The notes under the pieces: model-generated | Databases searched by the model: none | Seen by the model: the letters and a program-made list of their open reading frames with translations, nothing else | What the model was told of the DNA's origin: nothing | Program-made: the position numbers and the translations under genes | Part shown: one piece after another, positions 1-8,141 of the stretch | Layout of the letters: the number at the start of each line of letters is the position of its first letter | Position numbering within the stretch: the first letter of the stretch is position 1 | DNA from: Mariniflexile gromovii | Lineage (GTDB): Bacteria; Bacteroidota; Bacteroidia; Flavobacteriales; Flavobacteriaceae | NCBI RefSeq assembly: GCF_017814435.1 | Contig: NZ_JAGJCB010000013.1 | Span: 1-64,000 of the forward strand | Length of the DNA: 64,000 nt | Reading direction: 5' to 3'

Positions 1-110
1 ATGAAAGGGAAGTAAAGTCTAAATCACATATTGAACATTAAAATTCAGAGCCTGTCTTAGTTCACTTTATTTCCTTTCTCTTTCTTAAATTTATAAAAAC
101 AAATCTAAAG

Positions 111-165
111 GAGCTTGTCGAAATATTTTAACTTATCGATAATCAATATCGGTTTCGACAAGCTC
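111..165. repeat. REP-like palindrome A
   Basis: Two perfect 13-bp arms (GAGCTTGTCGAAA at 111-123 and its complement at 153-165) flank a 29-nt loop holding GATAATCAATAT (138-149). The same loop motif occurs in two other intergenic palindromes of this window (30594-30605 and, as GATAACCAATAA, 35586-35597), whose arms differ. It lies downstream of the TPR-like gene on the reverse strand. The remaining bases 1-110 and 166-227 hold no gene that I can support. Confidence 0.75.
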
Positions 166-227
166 AACCTGACAAATAAAAACTTAATACACTTTTAGAT
201 GATCGATTTATTTTATATAAAGTTCCA

Positions 228-941
228 TTATTTTTTTTGCTGCGCCTCTTGAGCCTGCAATACTTGCTTTTGCCTTAATAATTCGGTTTTTGTTAACTGA
301 ATTAAATTAAAGTTTGGAGACAGTTTTAAAGTAGCGTCTAAAATATCTACTGCTTTATCAATATTTGCCTTTTTGTCTTTGTTGTAAGTTGATAGAGCAT
401 TTAAGTACATAAAAGCCGATTTTAGCGAAACTTCATAAGGGTTTTGTGTTTCGAAAAAAGCTTTTTTCATATCGTCTTTTGCATTTGCTATACCATAAGC
501 AATGTGTTTATCTGCCTCGGTTAACTTTTGTGTTTGTAAACAAAGTTCAGCAAGTTCATAAGCAATGGGAGCACTTGGGTTTCTTTTAAACATTTCTTCA
601 AATTGGGCAATAGCCAATTCAGGTTGTTTTACTGCTTTTAACGAAATGGCTTTTACTTCTAAAGCGATATCCGAATCATCTAGCATACGCTCATATCCAA
701 TGGTATTTAAAGCTTGCATGTATTTGTCTTCACTCATATAAATATAAGCCAAGGTATCCATTCTTGCAGGTGATGGTGATAATACATTTAAATGTGTCAT
801 CGCATTAATAATGCCTTGTATGTCACCTTGTTTCTTCATTTGCTTATAATAAGCTTCGTAGTGTTTCAGCAAATCGGAATTACTTTGTGCACTCATTACA
901 AAGCTGCTTACCAACAATCCTAATACCAATAATCTTTTCAT
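228..941 (-). CDS. Secreted TPR-like protein
   Basis: A 237-aa protein with a clear Sec signal peptide (MKRLLVLGLLVSSFVMSAQS) and no lipobox, so it is probably periplasmic. The body is alpha-helical with spaced Ala/Leu/Tyr patterns typical of tetratricopeptide repeats, for example AIAQFEEMFKRNPSAPIAYE near the middle and AVDILDATLKLSPNF near the end. The C-terminus is Gln/Lys rich. TPR proteins are scaffolds for protein contacts, and the partner cannot be told from sequence. The gene stands alone: REP-like palindrome A lies downstream and an AT-rich gap of about 195 bp separates it from the divergent CBS gene. Secreted TPR-type identity is likely; the exact function is unknown. Confidence 0.75.
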   Translation of the reverse strand: MKRLLVLGLLVSSFVMSAQSNSDLLKHYEAYYKQMKKQGDIQGIINAMTHLNVLSPSPARMDTLAYIYMSEDKYMQALNTIGYERMLDDSDIALEVKAISLKAVKQPELAIAQFEEMFKRNPSAPIAYELAELCLQTQKLTEADKHIAYGIANAKDDMKKAFFETQNPYEVSLKSAFMYLNALSTYNKDKKANIDKAVDILDATLKLSPNFNLIQLTKTELLRQKQVLQAQEAQQKK

Positions 942-1137
942 ATTTAAAATATTTTAAAGCGCTAAAACTATAAAAAATTAATATTTAAATACTTATAAGT
1001 ACACGAAATATTTCCTTTTTCATAGCTTATAACTATTATTCTTCATGCTTAAATATGGAATTAATACCCAATGAAAAATACATTATTAGGAAAGTTTAAA
1101 AAAAATAAGTACTTTAGGTTAACTAAATTAATAAAAT

Positions 1138-1605
1138 ATGGGAATTAAAAGTTTTTTAGGGTCTAGAAAAAATCAGCAAAAAAACAGCGCAGATTTACCA
1201 ATAAAGGTTAGTGATTATATGTCTACAAACCTGATAACTTTTAAATCTGAACAGCCTATGGATTCTGTTATAGACTCTTTAATTAAGTACAAAATATCTG
1301 GCGGCCCCGTAGTAAATGATAAATACGAATTAATTGGTATTATATCGGAAGGGGATTGTATTAAGCAAATAAGTGAAAGTAGGTACCATAATTTACCTAT
1401 GGAAAATAATACGGTTGGGAAATGTATGATAACAACGGTAGAAACTATTGATGGTAATATGGATATTTTTGATGCAGCTAACAAGTTCTTAGAATCTAAG
1501 CACAGACGTTTCCCTATTGTTGAAAACGGAAAATTGGTAGGTCAAATAAGTCAGAAAGATATTTTAAAGGCAGCCATGAAACTAAAAGGGCATACTTGGA
1601 GATAG
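1138..1605 (+). CDS. CBS-domain pair protein
   Basis: A 155-aa soluble protein made almost entirely of two CBS motifs (a Bateman module), roughly residues 25-80 and 90-150, after a short basic N-terminus. Typical pieces are VSDYMSTNLITF, ISGGPVVNDKYELIGIISEGD and HRRFPIVENGKLVGQISQKDI. Stand-alone Bateman modules bind adenine nucleotides and regulate partner proteins; no partner is evident here. The stop codon lies 4 bp from the end of the convergent zinc-ribbon gene. A possible -7 element (TACTTTAG, 1109-1116) lies upstream. The family assignment is secure, the role is not. Confidence 0.85.
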   Translation: MGIKSFLGSRKNQQKNSADLPIKVSDYMSTNLITFKSEQPMDSVIDSLIKYKISGGPVVNDKYELIGIISEGDCIKQISESRYHNLPMENNTVGKCMITTVETIDGNMDIFDAANKFLESKHRRFPIVENGKLVGQISQKDILKAAMKLKGHTWR

Positions 1606-1609
1606 GTTT

Positions 1610-1960
1610 TTAGCTTTCCCGTTTTACCAACGCATAATATTCATCTTCTAAAGGTAAATAACCTTGGTCGTAAACAAAGTAATATACGGTTCCGGCTTTA
1701 GTAGTATAGGTGCTCGTGAAAAAATTAAAATCAAAACCATGTTGAATAAGTTTTGTTCTCGTGGTTTTTGTTTTTTGTTCTGGATTCAACGTTTCTAAAA
1801 TACGCCAATTTTTTCGAAGCCTATTATTGATGTTTCTAATTAGGTTTTTAGAATCTTTATTTATGGTATTGTTGTAGGCGTTACGGCAATAATCACTGCA
1901 AAATTTTTTGTCGCTTCTTCCTATTATTTTCTCGTTGCACTCTAAACATTCTTTAGCCAT
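1610..1960 (-). CDS. DUF2116-type zinc-ribbon protein
   Basis: A 116-aa protein with an N-terminal zinc ribbon: Cys5-x2-Cys8 and Cys21-x3-Cys25 (MAKECLEC ... KKFCSDYCRNAY). The middle is basic and helical; the C-terminal half is rich in aromatic residues and beta-like (GTVYYFVYDQGYLPL). Small proteins of this layout are common in Flavobacteriaceae and are usually annotated as DUF2116 family zinc-ribbon proteins of unknown function. Binding of nucleic acid or another protein is only an inference from the ribbon and the basic linker. The IS1595-type element is inserted 54 bp upstream of the start and may have displaced native promoter sequence. Confidence 0.75.
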   Translation of the reverse strand: MAKECLECNEKIIGRSDKKFCSDYCRNAYNNTINKDSKNLIRNINNRLRKNWRILETLNPEQKTKTTRTKLIQHGFDFNFFTSTYTTKAGTVYYFVYDQGYLPLEDEYYALVKRES

Positions 1961-2105
1961 AAGAATTTTTTTATAAAGATATAAATTTATTTTTTATAAT
2001 TTTCTTTTATTTATGGGACTTATATACCTGTTTACACTAACCAAAACGAGGTTTAAACGTTTGTAGTCGGGATTGAAAAAAGTAGATAAATTATGAAAAG
2101 AAAAG

Positions 2106-2588
2106 TTAATTTTTGGTTTGTGATGTATCTTGTAACAACATTTTTTCTTGCTGTTTCATTATATACTTCATATCAGTTAAAGAGTCTTTGTAAAGTTGAA
2201 ACTCAATATTTAAAGAATCGTATTGAGATTCTAAAGAAAGATAATTCTTTTTTAGTTCCTTATAATCATAATTCTGATAAATAGTAATAGCGCCTAACAT
2301 AAGGGTTATAAAAGCCATTAAAATTGTACCGTAAGGTATTAATGGACTATTGTTTCTTTTTAGAAATAAAGAAACAGATTTGTATTTATGGCCTTCTTTT
2401 GATAAAGTGAAAATATGCTTACTGCATGTTATAAGTCCATAATCTTTAGATAACCGATTCCATGCAAGTTCAATTATTCCGCTTTCCGTATTTTCTATTT
2501 TATATAGTTCTGAATAATGAACACTTTTTTTGTCTTTTATTATTTTAAACACCTCTTCGGTAACTTGGTCTATATCTTTGTTCTTCAT
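2106..2588 (-). CDS. Passenger: winged-helix-like/TM/coiled-coil protein
   Basis: A 160-aa product. ATG at 2588 is preferred over an in-frame TTG six bases upstream. Residues 1-75 look like a small winged-helix fold (VTEEVFKIIKDKKSVHYSEL, then a wing-like LITCSKHIFTLSKEGHKY). One membrane helix follows (about IPYGTILMAFITLMLGAITI), then a charged coiled coil (ELKKNYLSLESQYDSL ...). DNA-binding domain plus membrane anchor plus coiled coil suggests a membrane-tethered regulator, which is inference. It is encoded divergently from the transposase, wholly inside the element. The family is not one I recognise. A 63-codon frame on the other strand (2093-2284) overlaps its 3' half and is judged a shadow. 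Confidence 0.6.
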   Translation of the reverse strand: MKNKDIDQVTEEVFKIIKDKKSVHYSELYKIENTESGIIELAWNRLSKDYGLITCSKHIFTLSKEGHKYKSVSLFLKRNNSPLIPYGTILMAFITLMLGAITIYQNYDYKELKKNYLSLESQYDSLNIEFQLYKDSLTDMKYIMKQQEKMLLQDTSQTKN

Positions 2589-2674
2589 AATCAAATAATT
2601 AGTTCTTTTTTACACCAATATATTTGTTTATTGTGTAATTAACTACTATAGTTGTTATATCAAAATACAATACG

Positions 2675-3595
2675 ATGTTTAACAAAGAAGTAAAATCAGT
2701 TTTAGACCTTATAAAAGCCTTTCCAACAGAGCAAGCTTGTATTGACCATTTAGAATTATTACGTTGGAACGGTAACGTAGTAAGTCCTTTTGATGCTACT
2801 TCTAAAGTATATGATTGTAAAGGAAATAAATATAAATGTAAAAACACAGGAAAATACTTCAATGTTAAAACAAATACTATTTTTGATAATACTAAGATGG
2901 AATTACAAAAGTGGTTTCTTGCTATTTGGTTAGTTACTTCACACAAAAAAGGAATTTCATCTTTACAATTAGGGCGTGATTTGGATATTACCCAAAAAAG
3001 CGCATGGTTTATGTTACAGCGTATTAGAAACTGTTTTGGTTTAGACGATACAGACCAATTAAGTGGAGAGGCTGAGATTGATGAAACTTATGTAGGTGGT
3101 AAAATGGGAAATAGAACAGCCAAAATAAGAAAGAACAAAACAGATGAAGTAAGAGAGCATTATAAAAAATCTGCTGTTTTGGGCATGGTAGAGCGTAATG
3201 GAGAGGTAAGAGCAAAACATGTTATTGATACTACACAAAACACTCTAATACCTCAAATATTAAAAAATGTTAGCGTTGGCTCTACGATATATTCAGACGA
3301 ATTAAAAGCATATAGCGTTTTAGATAGAGTTTACGACCATAAAGCGGTTGCACATGGTAGAGGGGAATATGTAAGAGGTCGTATTTCTACAAACTCAATA
3401 GAAAGCTTTTGGGCGTTGTTAAAGCGTGGTATTTACGGGATATATCATTTTACGTCTAAAAAACATTTACAGTTATACGTTGATGAATTTGTATTTAGAT
3501 ATAATACAAGACAAGGTTCAGAAAATGATAGATTTAATTTACTTTTGTGTAACATCGAGAATAGAATAACTTATAAAGATTTAATTAGTGAGTAA
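2675..3595 (+). CDS. IS1595 family (ISXO2-like) transposase
   Basis: A full-length transposase of 306 aa. The N-terminal region (about 1-120) should bind the ends; it has CKNTGKYFNVKTNT in place of a full Cys4 zinc finger, with LGRDLDITQKSAWFMLQRIR as a helix-turn-helix-like segment. The DDE-type catalytic core shows the ISXO2 signature EIDETYVGGK near residue 138, a second acidic site in IYSDELKAY and the NSIESFWALLKRGIYG block near the C-terminus. Its 3' end overlaps the KilA-N gene by 8 bp. TATATTTG (2619-2626) upstream is a candidate -7 box. With both ends and the target duplication intact, the enzyme may be active. Confidence 0.95.
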   Translation: MFNKEVKSVLDLIKAFPTEQACIDHLELLRWNGNVVSPFDATSKVYDCKGNKYKCKNTGKYFNVKTNTIFDNTKMELQKWFLAIWLVTSHKKGISSLQLGRDLDITQKSAWFMLQRIRNCFGLDDTDQLSGEAEIDETYVGGKMGNRTAKIRKNKTDEVREHYKKSAVLGMVERNGEVRAKHVIDTTQNTLIPQILKNVSVGSTIYSDELKAYSVLDRVYDHKAVAHGRGEYVRGRISTNSIESFWALLKRGIYGIYHFTSKKHLQLYVDEFVFRYNTRQGSENDRFNLLLCNIENRITYKDLISE

Positions 3596-4574
3596 GGTAA
3601 AAAAAATAGTAGTAGAAGGTATTCCTGTTTCATTAACTGAGATAGGAAATGAAGATTATATATGCCTAACAGATATGATTAAGGCAAAAGATGGAGATTT
3701 CTTTATAAGTGATTGGTTAAGAAACGTTAATACGTTAGAATACCTTTCTGCATGGGAAACAATGAACAATCCTGATTTTAATTATGGCGAATACGCCATA
3801 ATTAGGCAGTCATCAGGAACCAATACATTTAAAATAAGCGTTAAAGAATGGGTTTTAAAAACTAACTCGATAGGTATAACGGCACAAGCTGGAAGATACG
3901 GGGGTACTTATGCTCATAAAGATATAGCTTTTAATTTCGGAATGTGGATAAGTCCAATGTTTCAATTATATATAGTTAAAGAGTATCAAAGATTAAAAAC
4001 AATAGAAAGTGATACGCTTAATTTAGAATGGGATATTAAAAGGGTTTTGAGCAAGGTTAATTATCATTTACACACTGATGCTATATTAAAACATATAATT
4101 CCAAAATCTACCCTTCCAGAAAGCAAGAAAGGGATTGAGTATGCGAAAGAAGCTGATTTGTTAAACTTGGCGTTATTTGGATGTACCGCAAAAGAATGGA
4201 GAGAAGCAAATCCTGCTCATGCAAAAAACAATTTAAATGTTAGGGATTTTGCGAGCATTCATGAATTAAATGTTATGTCTAATCTACAGGTTTTTAATTC
4301 GGAAATGATAAAAAAAGATGTTTCTAAAACCGCTAGATATAAGATTTTATTAAAATCAGCACAAGAGCAATTAGAGCAACTTAAAAAAATAGATATACTA
4401 AAAGCTGTTAGAAAGCAAAATTCAGCAACTTATATAGAAGCTAGAAATAAAACAGGGGATGAGTTAGAAAAGCTAACAAGTGAAAGTATTCTTGATAAAA
4501 ACAAACAAGCTTTATCAGATTTCAACAAAAAATTAAAACAAGGGTTAAATTACAACCCTAAAGACGAAAAATAA
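3588..4574 (+). CDS. Passenger: KilA-N domain protein
   Basis: A 328-aa product. The frame begins with GTG at 3588, overlapping the transposase stop by 8 bp; the next in-frame ATG is 29 codons later and would remove conserved sequence, so GTG with translational coupling is the best reading. Residues about 5-135 form a KilA-N domain (DYICLTDMIKAKDG, SDWLRNVNTLEYL, GTYAHKDIAFNFGMWISPMF, YIVKEYQRLK), a DNA-binding fold common in phage and plasmid proteins. The C-terminal part is helical and charged, with a coiled coil around KILLKSAQEQLEQLKKIDIL. It is likely cargo of the mobile element; its role in transposition or host effects is unknown. Confidence 0.85.
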   Translation: MSKVKKIVVEGIPVSLTEIGNEDYICLTDMIKAKDGDFFISDWLRNVNTLEYLSAWETMNNPDFNYGEYAIIRQSSGTNTFKISVKEWVLKTNSIGITAQAGRYGGTYAHKDIAFNFGMWISPMFQLYIVKEYQRLKTIESDTLNLEWDIKRVLSKVNYHLHTDAILKHIIPKSTLPESKKGIEYAKEADLLNLALFGCTAKEWREANPAHAKNNLNVRDFASIHELNVMSNLQVFNSEMIKKDVSKTARYKILLKSAQEQLEQLKKIDILKAVRKQNSATYIEARNKTGDELEKLTSESILDKNKQALSDFNKKLKQGLNYNPKDEK

Positions 4575-4793
4575 ATTTTACACCCAGTATCGGCTGTTTA
4601 GTTAAGGCTACGCCTGTTCTTGAAAACGAATAGGGCATTAACAAGTGTAATAAGTTCATCTACATTAAAGGTTTAACTCTGGCGGAATTGACCGTTCTCG
4701 CAAGAAGCACACAGGTATTCTGATACTGTGGGGTTAAATACTTTCCTAAAAAAATGCACTTTTTTACAGTGCGAAATTATTCTTTGCTATTTG
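4575..4793. other. Structured non-coding right end of the element
   Basis: These 219 bp between the KilA-N stop and the right terminal repeat hold no credible frame but several compact hairpins: AGGC-TAC-GCCT (4605-4615), CACA(G)GTAT-TCTG-ATAC-TGTG (4710-4730) and GCACT/AGTGC (about 4756-4772). The local G+C looks higher than in the flanking genes. It may hold a small RNA, internal transposase-binding sites, or only spacer; the sequence does not decide. Confidence 0.3.
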
Positions 4794-4850
4794 GTGTAAA
4801 CTTGTATGTAGTTCCCTTATTTATGGCTATTTAGCACGATTTAAACGACT

Positions 4851-4917
4851 ACAAATATTTACAAACGAACACAAATATTTACTAACCGATTATAATTTTC
4901 AAACCGTTGCATCTTTG
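4851..4917 (+). promoter_or_regulatory. ssb promoter with tandem direct repeat
   Basis: A near-perfect direct repeat, ACAAATATTTACAAACGA (4851-4868) and ACAAATATTTACTAACCGA (4871-4889), is spaced by exactly 20 bp, about two helical turns. It ends where a -33 element should sit relative to the -7-like CATCTTTG (4910-4917), and no TTG is present at that spacing. This looks like an operator or activator site for the downstream ssb gene. It lies outside the mobile element, just past the right target duplication. Confidence 0.45.
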
Positions 4918-4977
4918 CCTTGTCGAAACATAACAACTCGATAGTATTAACTGTTTAACGATTAAAAATTTAAAATT

Positions 4978-5310
4978 ATGAACACGCTTAGAAACAAAGT
5001 ACAGTTGATTGGAAACTTAGGAAACGATCCAGAAATCATCAATTTAGAATCTGGTAAAACATTGGCAAAATTTGCTATTGCAACTAATGAAAGTTACACC
5101 AATGCAAAAGGTGAAAAGGTTACAGATACCCAATGGCACAATGTGGTTGCATGGGGAAAAACTGCTCAAATAGTTGAAAAATATGTGACTAAAGGAAAAG
5201 AAGTTGCTATTGAAGGCAAACTAACATCACGAAGTTATGACGATAAAGATGGCATCAAGCGTTACATAACCGAAGTGGTTTGTAGTGAGTTGCTTATGCT
5301 TGGAAAATAA
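4978..5310 (+). CDS. ssb: Single-stranded DNA-binding protein, short form
   Basis: A 110-aa product consisting of one OB fold (NKVQLIGNLGNDPEI ... TQWHNVVAWGKTAQIVEKYVTKGKEVAIEGKL). It coats single-stranded DNA. Unlike the second SSB in this window (45644-46096), it stops at SELLMLGK and lacks both the flexible linker and the acidic tip that recruits repair and replication partners. That suggests an accessory SSB rather than the main one, as seen for mobile-element or competence SSBs; the role is inference. The tandem repeat at 4851-4889 may control it. A strong terminator follows at 5336. Confidence 0.9.
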   Translation: MNTLRNKVQLIGNLGNDPEIINLESGKTLAKFAIATNESYTNAKGEKVTDTQWHNVVAWGKTAQIVEKYVTKGKEVAIEGKLTSRSYDDKDGIKRYITEVVCSELLMLGK

Positions 5311-5335
5311 ACCTTTTTTTTGCCCATAAAGTTTG

Positions 5336-5370
5336 AAAGAGACTGTTTTTACAGTCTCTTTCTTGTTTTT
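5336..5370 (+). terminator. Terminator of ssb
   Basis: An 11-bp perfect stem AAAGAGACTGT / ACAGTCTCTTT with a TTTT loop, followed by a T-rich run (TCTTGTTTTT). It lies 26 bp after the ssb stop. It could also act weakly on reverse-strand transcription leaving nadB. Confidence 0.85.
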
Positions 5371-5440
5371 AAAAAATATACGCTTGTAATTTTGATAAAA
5401 ATAGGGATGATGATGAAGGCGATAAAAATTTAAAAATCGC

Positions 5441-7000
5441 TTAATCTTTCACATTATCAATATTGAAATAACCACCTTTATTCTCTTTTCTTTTTAAAGA
5501 TTGTTCAACAATTAATTGCGATACATTTATCATGTTTCGTAACTCGCAAAGGGATGTTGATATTTTAGATTCTTTATAAAGTTCTTCAACTTCATTTTCA
5601 ATTAAATCTAAATGTTTAATAGCACGTTTTAAACGCTTGTTGCTTCGTACAATACCAACATAATCGCGCATTAAAGCCTGCATCTGCTTTAGGTTATGCT
5701 GTACTAAAATATGCTCTTTCGGTATCACTGTACCTTCATCGTCCCAATCTGGAATTAACACATTGGGTGCTTGATAGTCATGCTCACTATGAAACTTAAA
5801 AATATTATGCGCATACACTAAGGCTTCCAATAATGAGTTGGAAGCTAATCTATTAGCGCCATGAAGTCCTGTTCTTGTGCATTCACCGCAAGCAAATAAA
5901 TTGTTAATAGTGGTACTTCCATTTTTATCAACCTCTATACCACCACACAAATAATGGGATGCTGGCACTACAGGAATCCAATCGGTTTCAATATTTATAT
6001 GATGTTCTAAACATTTATTGTAAATATTTGGGAAATGCTTTTTAAAAGCATCCATATCCAAATGGGTACAATCTAAATATACATGTGGTTCTCCCGATTT
6101 TTTAAGCTCACTATCAATACTTTGCGATACAATATCTCTGGAGGCTAATTCTGCACGTTCATCATAATCAGGCATAAAACGATAGCCTTTTTTATTTCTA
6201 AGATATGCTCCAAATCCTCTTACCGCTTCTGAAATTAAAAAAGACGATTCGCCTTTAGCTTCATATAAAGCTGTAGGATGAAATTGCACAAACTCCATAT
6301 CCTTAATTTTTGCCTTGGCTCTGTAAGCCATGGCAATACCATCACCCGTTGCAATAATGGGGTTGGTAGTATGGCCGTAAACGCAACCAATGCCACCAGA
6401 TGCTAAAAGGGTACTATTGGCTTTAATGGTAAAAATTTGATCTGTTTTTTGGTCGAAAACATAGGCGCCATAACAAGATATATTTTTAGAGGTATCATCA
6501 ATTATATGATGGTTGGTAACCAAATCAATCACAAAATGGTGAGGTAAAATAGTAATATTTGGTAGTTGATGCGCCCGTTTTAGTAGTGCGCGCTCAATTT
6601 CATAACCGGTGATGTCTTTATGATGCACCACGCGATATTCTGAATGGCCACCTTCTTTACCTAAATCGAATTCGCCACTGGCATCCAAATCAAAATTGGC
6701 GCCCCAAAGCATGAGTTCTTCCAGTCGTTTAGGGCCTTCTTCAATTACCATTTTAACCACCTCGGTGTCGCATAAACCATCACCAGCAATTAAAGTGTCT
6801 TCAATATGTTTTTTAAATGAATCTTTTTCAGCATCTAAAACAACCGCAACACCACCTTGTGCATACTTGGTGTTCGATTCGTCTTCATTAGCTTTAGTTA
6901 CAATAACAATACTTCTGTTAGGAAATTTTTCTGCTATTTTAACCGAAAAAGTCAATCCGGCAATTCCAGAGCCAATGACTAAATAATTTGTTTCAATCAT
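5441..7000 (-). CDS. nadB: L-aspartate oxidase
   Basis: A 519-aa FAD enzyme that oxidises L-aspartate to iminoaspartate, the first step of de novo NAD synthesis. The dinucleotide-binding motif GSGIAG is at residues 10-15. The fumarate reductase/succinate dehydrogenase flavoprotein fold is evident from KYAQGGVAVV, ASGGIGCVYGHTTNP, FVQFHPTALYE, VPASHYLCGGIEVD and GLHGANRLASNSLLEALVY, with the helical C-terminal domain after about residue 420. Length is normal for the family. The start lies 2 bp after the nadA stop, so the two are one operon; the iminoaspartate produced is used directly by NadA. Confidence 0.97.
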   Translation of the reverse strand: MIETNYLVIGSGIAGLTFSVKIAEKFPNRSIVIVTKANEDESNTKYAQGGVAVVLDAEKDSFKKHIEDTLIAGDGLCDTEVVKMVIEEGPKRLEELMLWGANFDLDASGEFDLGKEGGHSEYRVVHHKDITGYEIERALLKRAHQLPNITILPHHFVIDLVTNHHIIDDTSKNISCYGAYVFDQKTDQIFTIKANSTLLASGGIGCVYGHTTNPIIATGDGIAMAYRAKAKIKDMEFVQFHPTALYEAKGESSFLISEAVRGFGAYLRNKKGYRFMPDYDERAELASRDIVSQSIDSELKKSGEPHVYLDCTHLDMDAFKKHFPNIYNKCLEHHINIETDWIPVVPASHYLCGGIEVDKNGSTTINNLFACGECTRTGLHGANRLASNSLLEALVYAHNIFKFHSEHDYQAPNVLIPDWDDEGTVIPKEHILVQHNLKQMQALMRDYVGIVRSNKRLKRAIKHLDLIENEVEELYKESKISTSLCELRNMINVSQLIVEQSLKRKENKGGYFNIDNVKD

Positions 7001-7002
7001 TT

Positions 7003-7929
7003 TTATTTAGATAACTCTAACATACGTTCAATAGGTAATAACGCTCTTTTTCTTATTTTTTCTGGAACATCTATTTGAGGCGATTCATTTAACATGCAAT
7101 CGTATAATTTTTGAAGCGTATTCATTTTCATAAAATGGCATTCGCTACAAGCACAGGTATTATCTTCTTTAGCGGGTGCAGGCACCAATTCCGTATTGGG
7201 CATTTCCTGTTGCATTTTGTGTAAAATACCTGCTTCAGTTGCTACAATAAACTTTTCTTTTGGATGGTTTTTTACAAAATTTATCATACCAGAAGTAGAA
7301 CCAATATAAGCCGCAGTATCTAAAATATGCGTTTCAGATTCTGGATGTGCAATGATTTTATGATCTGGATATTTTTTATGAAGTTCGATTAATTTATCAA
7401 TTGAAAAAGCTTCGTGCACAATACAACTGCCATCCCAAAGTAACATATCACGTCCTGTTTGGCTCATGACATATTTTCCTAAATTCTTGTCTGGAGCAAA
7501 AATAATAGGGGTTTCCTTAGGAATGGAATTTACAATTTTTAATGCATTGGATGAGGTGCAAACAATATCGCTTAACGCCTTAATTTCGGCTGAACAATTC
7601 ACATAAGTGATTACCACATGGTCTGGATGTGCTTTGGTGAATTTCTCAAAAGCTTCTGGCGGACAAGAATCTGCCAAGGAGCAACCTGCTTTTAAATCGG
7701 GCAAGACGACTATTTTATCTGGACTTAAAATTTTGGCTGTTTCTGCCATAAAATGAACCCCAGCAAATACAATCATATCTGCATCCGTTTCGGCAGCTTG
7801 CTGAGACAACTGTAAACTATCACCAACATAATCGGCAATATCTTGTATTTCTGCAACTTGATAATAATGCGCTAATATTACCGCATTTTTCTCCTTTTTA
7901 AGTCGATTTATTTCTTTTACTAAGTCCAT
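7003..7929 (-). CDS. nadA: Quinolinate synthase
   Basis: A 308-aa [4Fe-4S] enzyme that condenses iminoaspartate with dihydroxyacetone phosphate to quinolinate. The three cluster cysteines expected for the family are visible: Cys83 ([10 protein letters not shown]), the Cys of WDGSCIVHE and one in the [10 protein letters not shown] block near the C-terminus. Substrate-binding pieces [22 protein letters not shown]-like AHPESE and [10 protein letters not shown] are present. It is the promoter-proximal gene of the nadA-nadB operon; nadC is not in the window. The 211-bp gap upstream contains only a weak -7-like element (GATATTTG on the reverse strand). Confidence 0.97.
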   Translation of the reverse strand: MDLVKEINRLKKEKNAVILAHYYQVAEIQDIADYVGDSLQLSQQAAETDADMIVFAGVHFMAETAKILSPDKIVVLPDLKAGCSLADSCPPEAFEKFTKAHPDHVVITYVNCSAEIKALSDIVCTSSNALKIVNSIPKETPIIFAPDKNLGKYVMSQTGRDMLLWDGSCIVHEAFSIDKLIELHKKYPDHKIIAHPESETHILDTAAYIGSTSGMINFVKNHPKEKFIVATEAGILHKMQQEMPNTELVPAPAKEDNTCACSECHFMKMNTLQKLYDCMLNESPQIDVPEKIRKRALLPIERMLELSK

Positions 7930-8141
7930 GAATTCTATTAATCTTCAACATTTTACATAAAAAAAACTTCTTATGCTGTTCAATTGTTTTACAAATATCT
8001 TAATTATAATCTTATTGAACTGAGATTAATAGAAAAAATGAATAAGAATTTAACGGGACTTTATCTTTTTATTAAATTTTTAAATTCTTTTTAATCAAAG
8101 CGATGTTTATTTAATAAAACGAAAAACCCCATTTTTAGAAA

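Larger units (their letters stand above)
2015..4816 (+). mobile_element. IS1595-type element with two passenger genes
   Basis: The element is 2802 bp. Its left end (2015-2037, GGGACTTATATACCTGTTTACAC) was compared with the complement of the right end (4794-4816): about 17 of 23 positions match, including GGGA, ATA and TTTACAC. Exact 8-bp direct repeats TTATTTAT flank it at 2007-2014 and 4817-4824, matching the 8-bp target duplication expected for the IS1595 family. Inside are a transposase gene, a KilA-N gene overlapping its end, a divergent gene for a membrane protein at the left end, and about 220 bp of non-coding DNA at the right end. The intact repeats and open frames suggest a recent insertion, between the zinc-ribbon gene and ssb. 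Confidence 0.9.

Noticed and set aside
1-227. A partial gene at the left edge of the window
   Set aside because: All frames are short or stop early; only the REP-like palindrome at 111-165 stands out.
2093-2284. 63-codon frame on the forward strand with a TM and coiled coil-like product
   Set aside because: It lies antisense within the 3' half of the 2106-2588 gene, whose domain layout is more complete. The coiled-coil-like look of both strands probably reflects the AT-rich composition.
2060-4855. TTTGTAGTCG (2060-2069) and its complement (4846-4855) as possible element ends
   Set aside because: The right copy lies outside the TTATTTAT duplication; the 2015/4816 ends have longer matching repeats and an exact 8-bp duplication.
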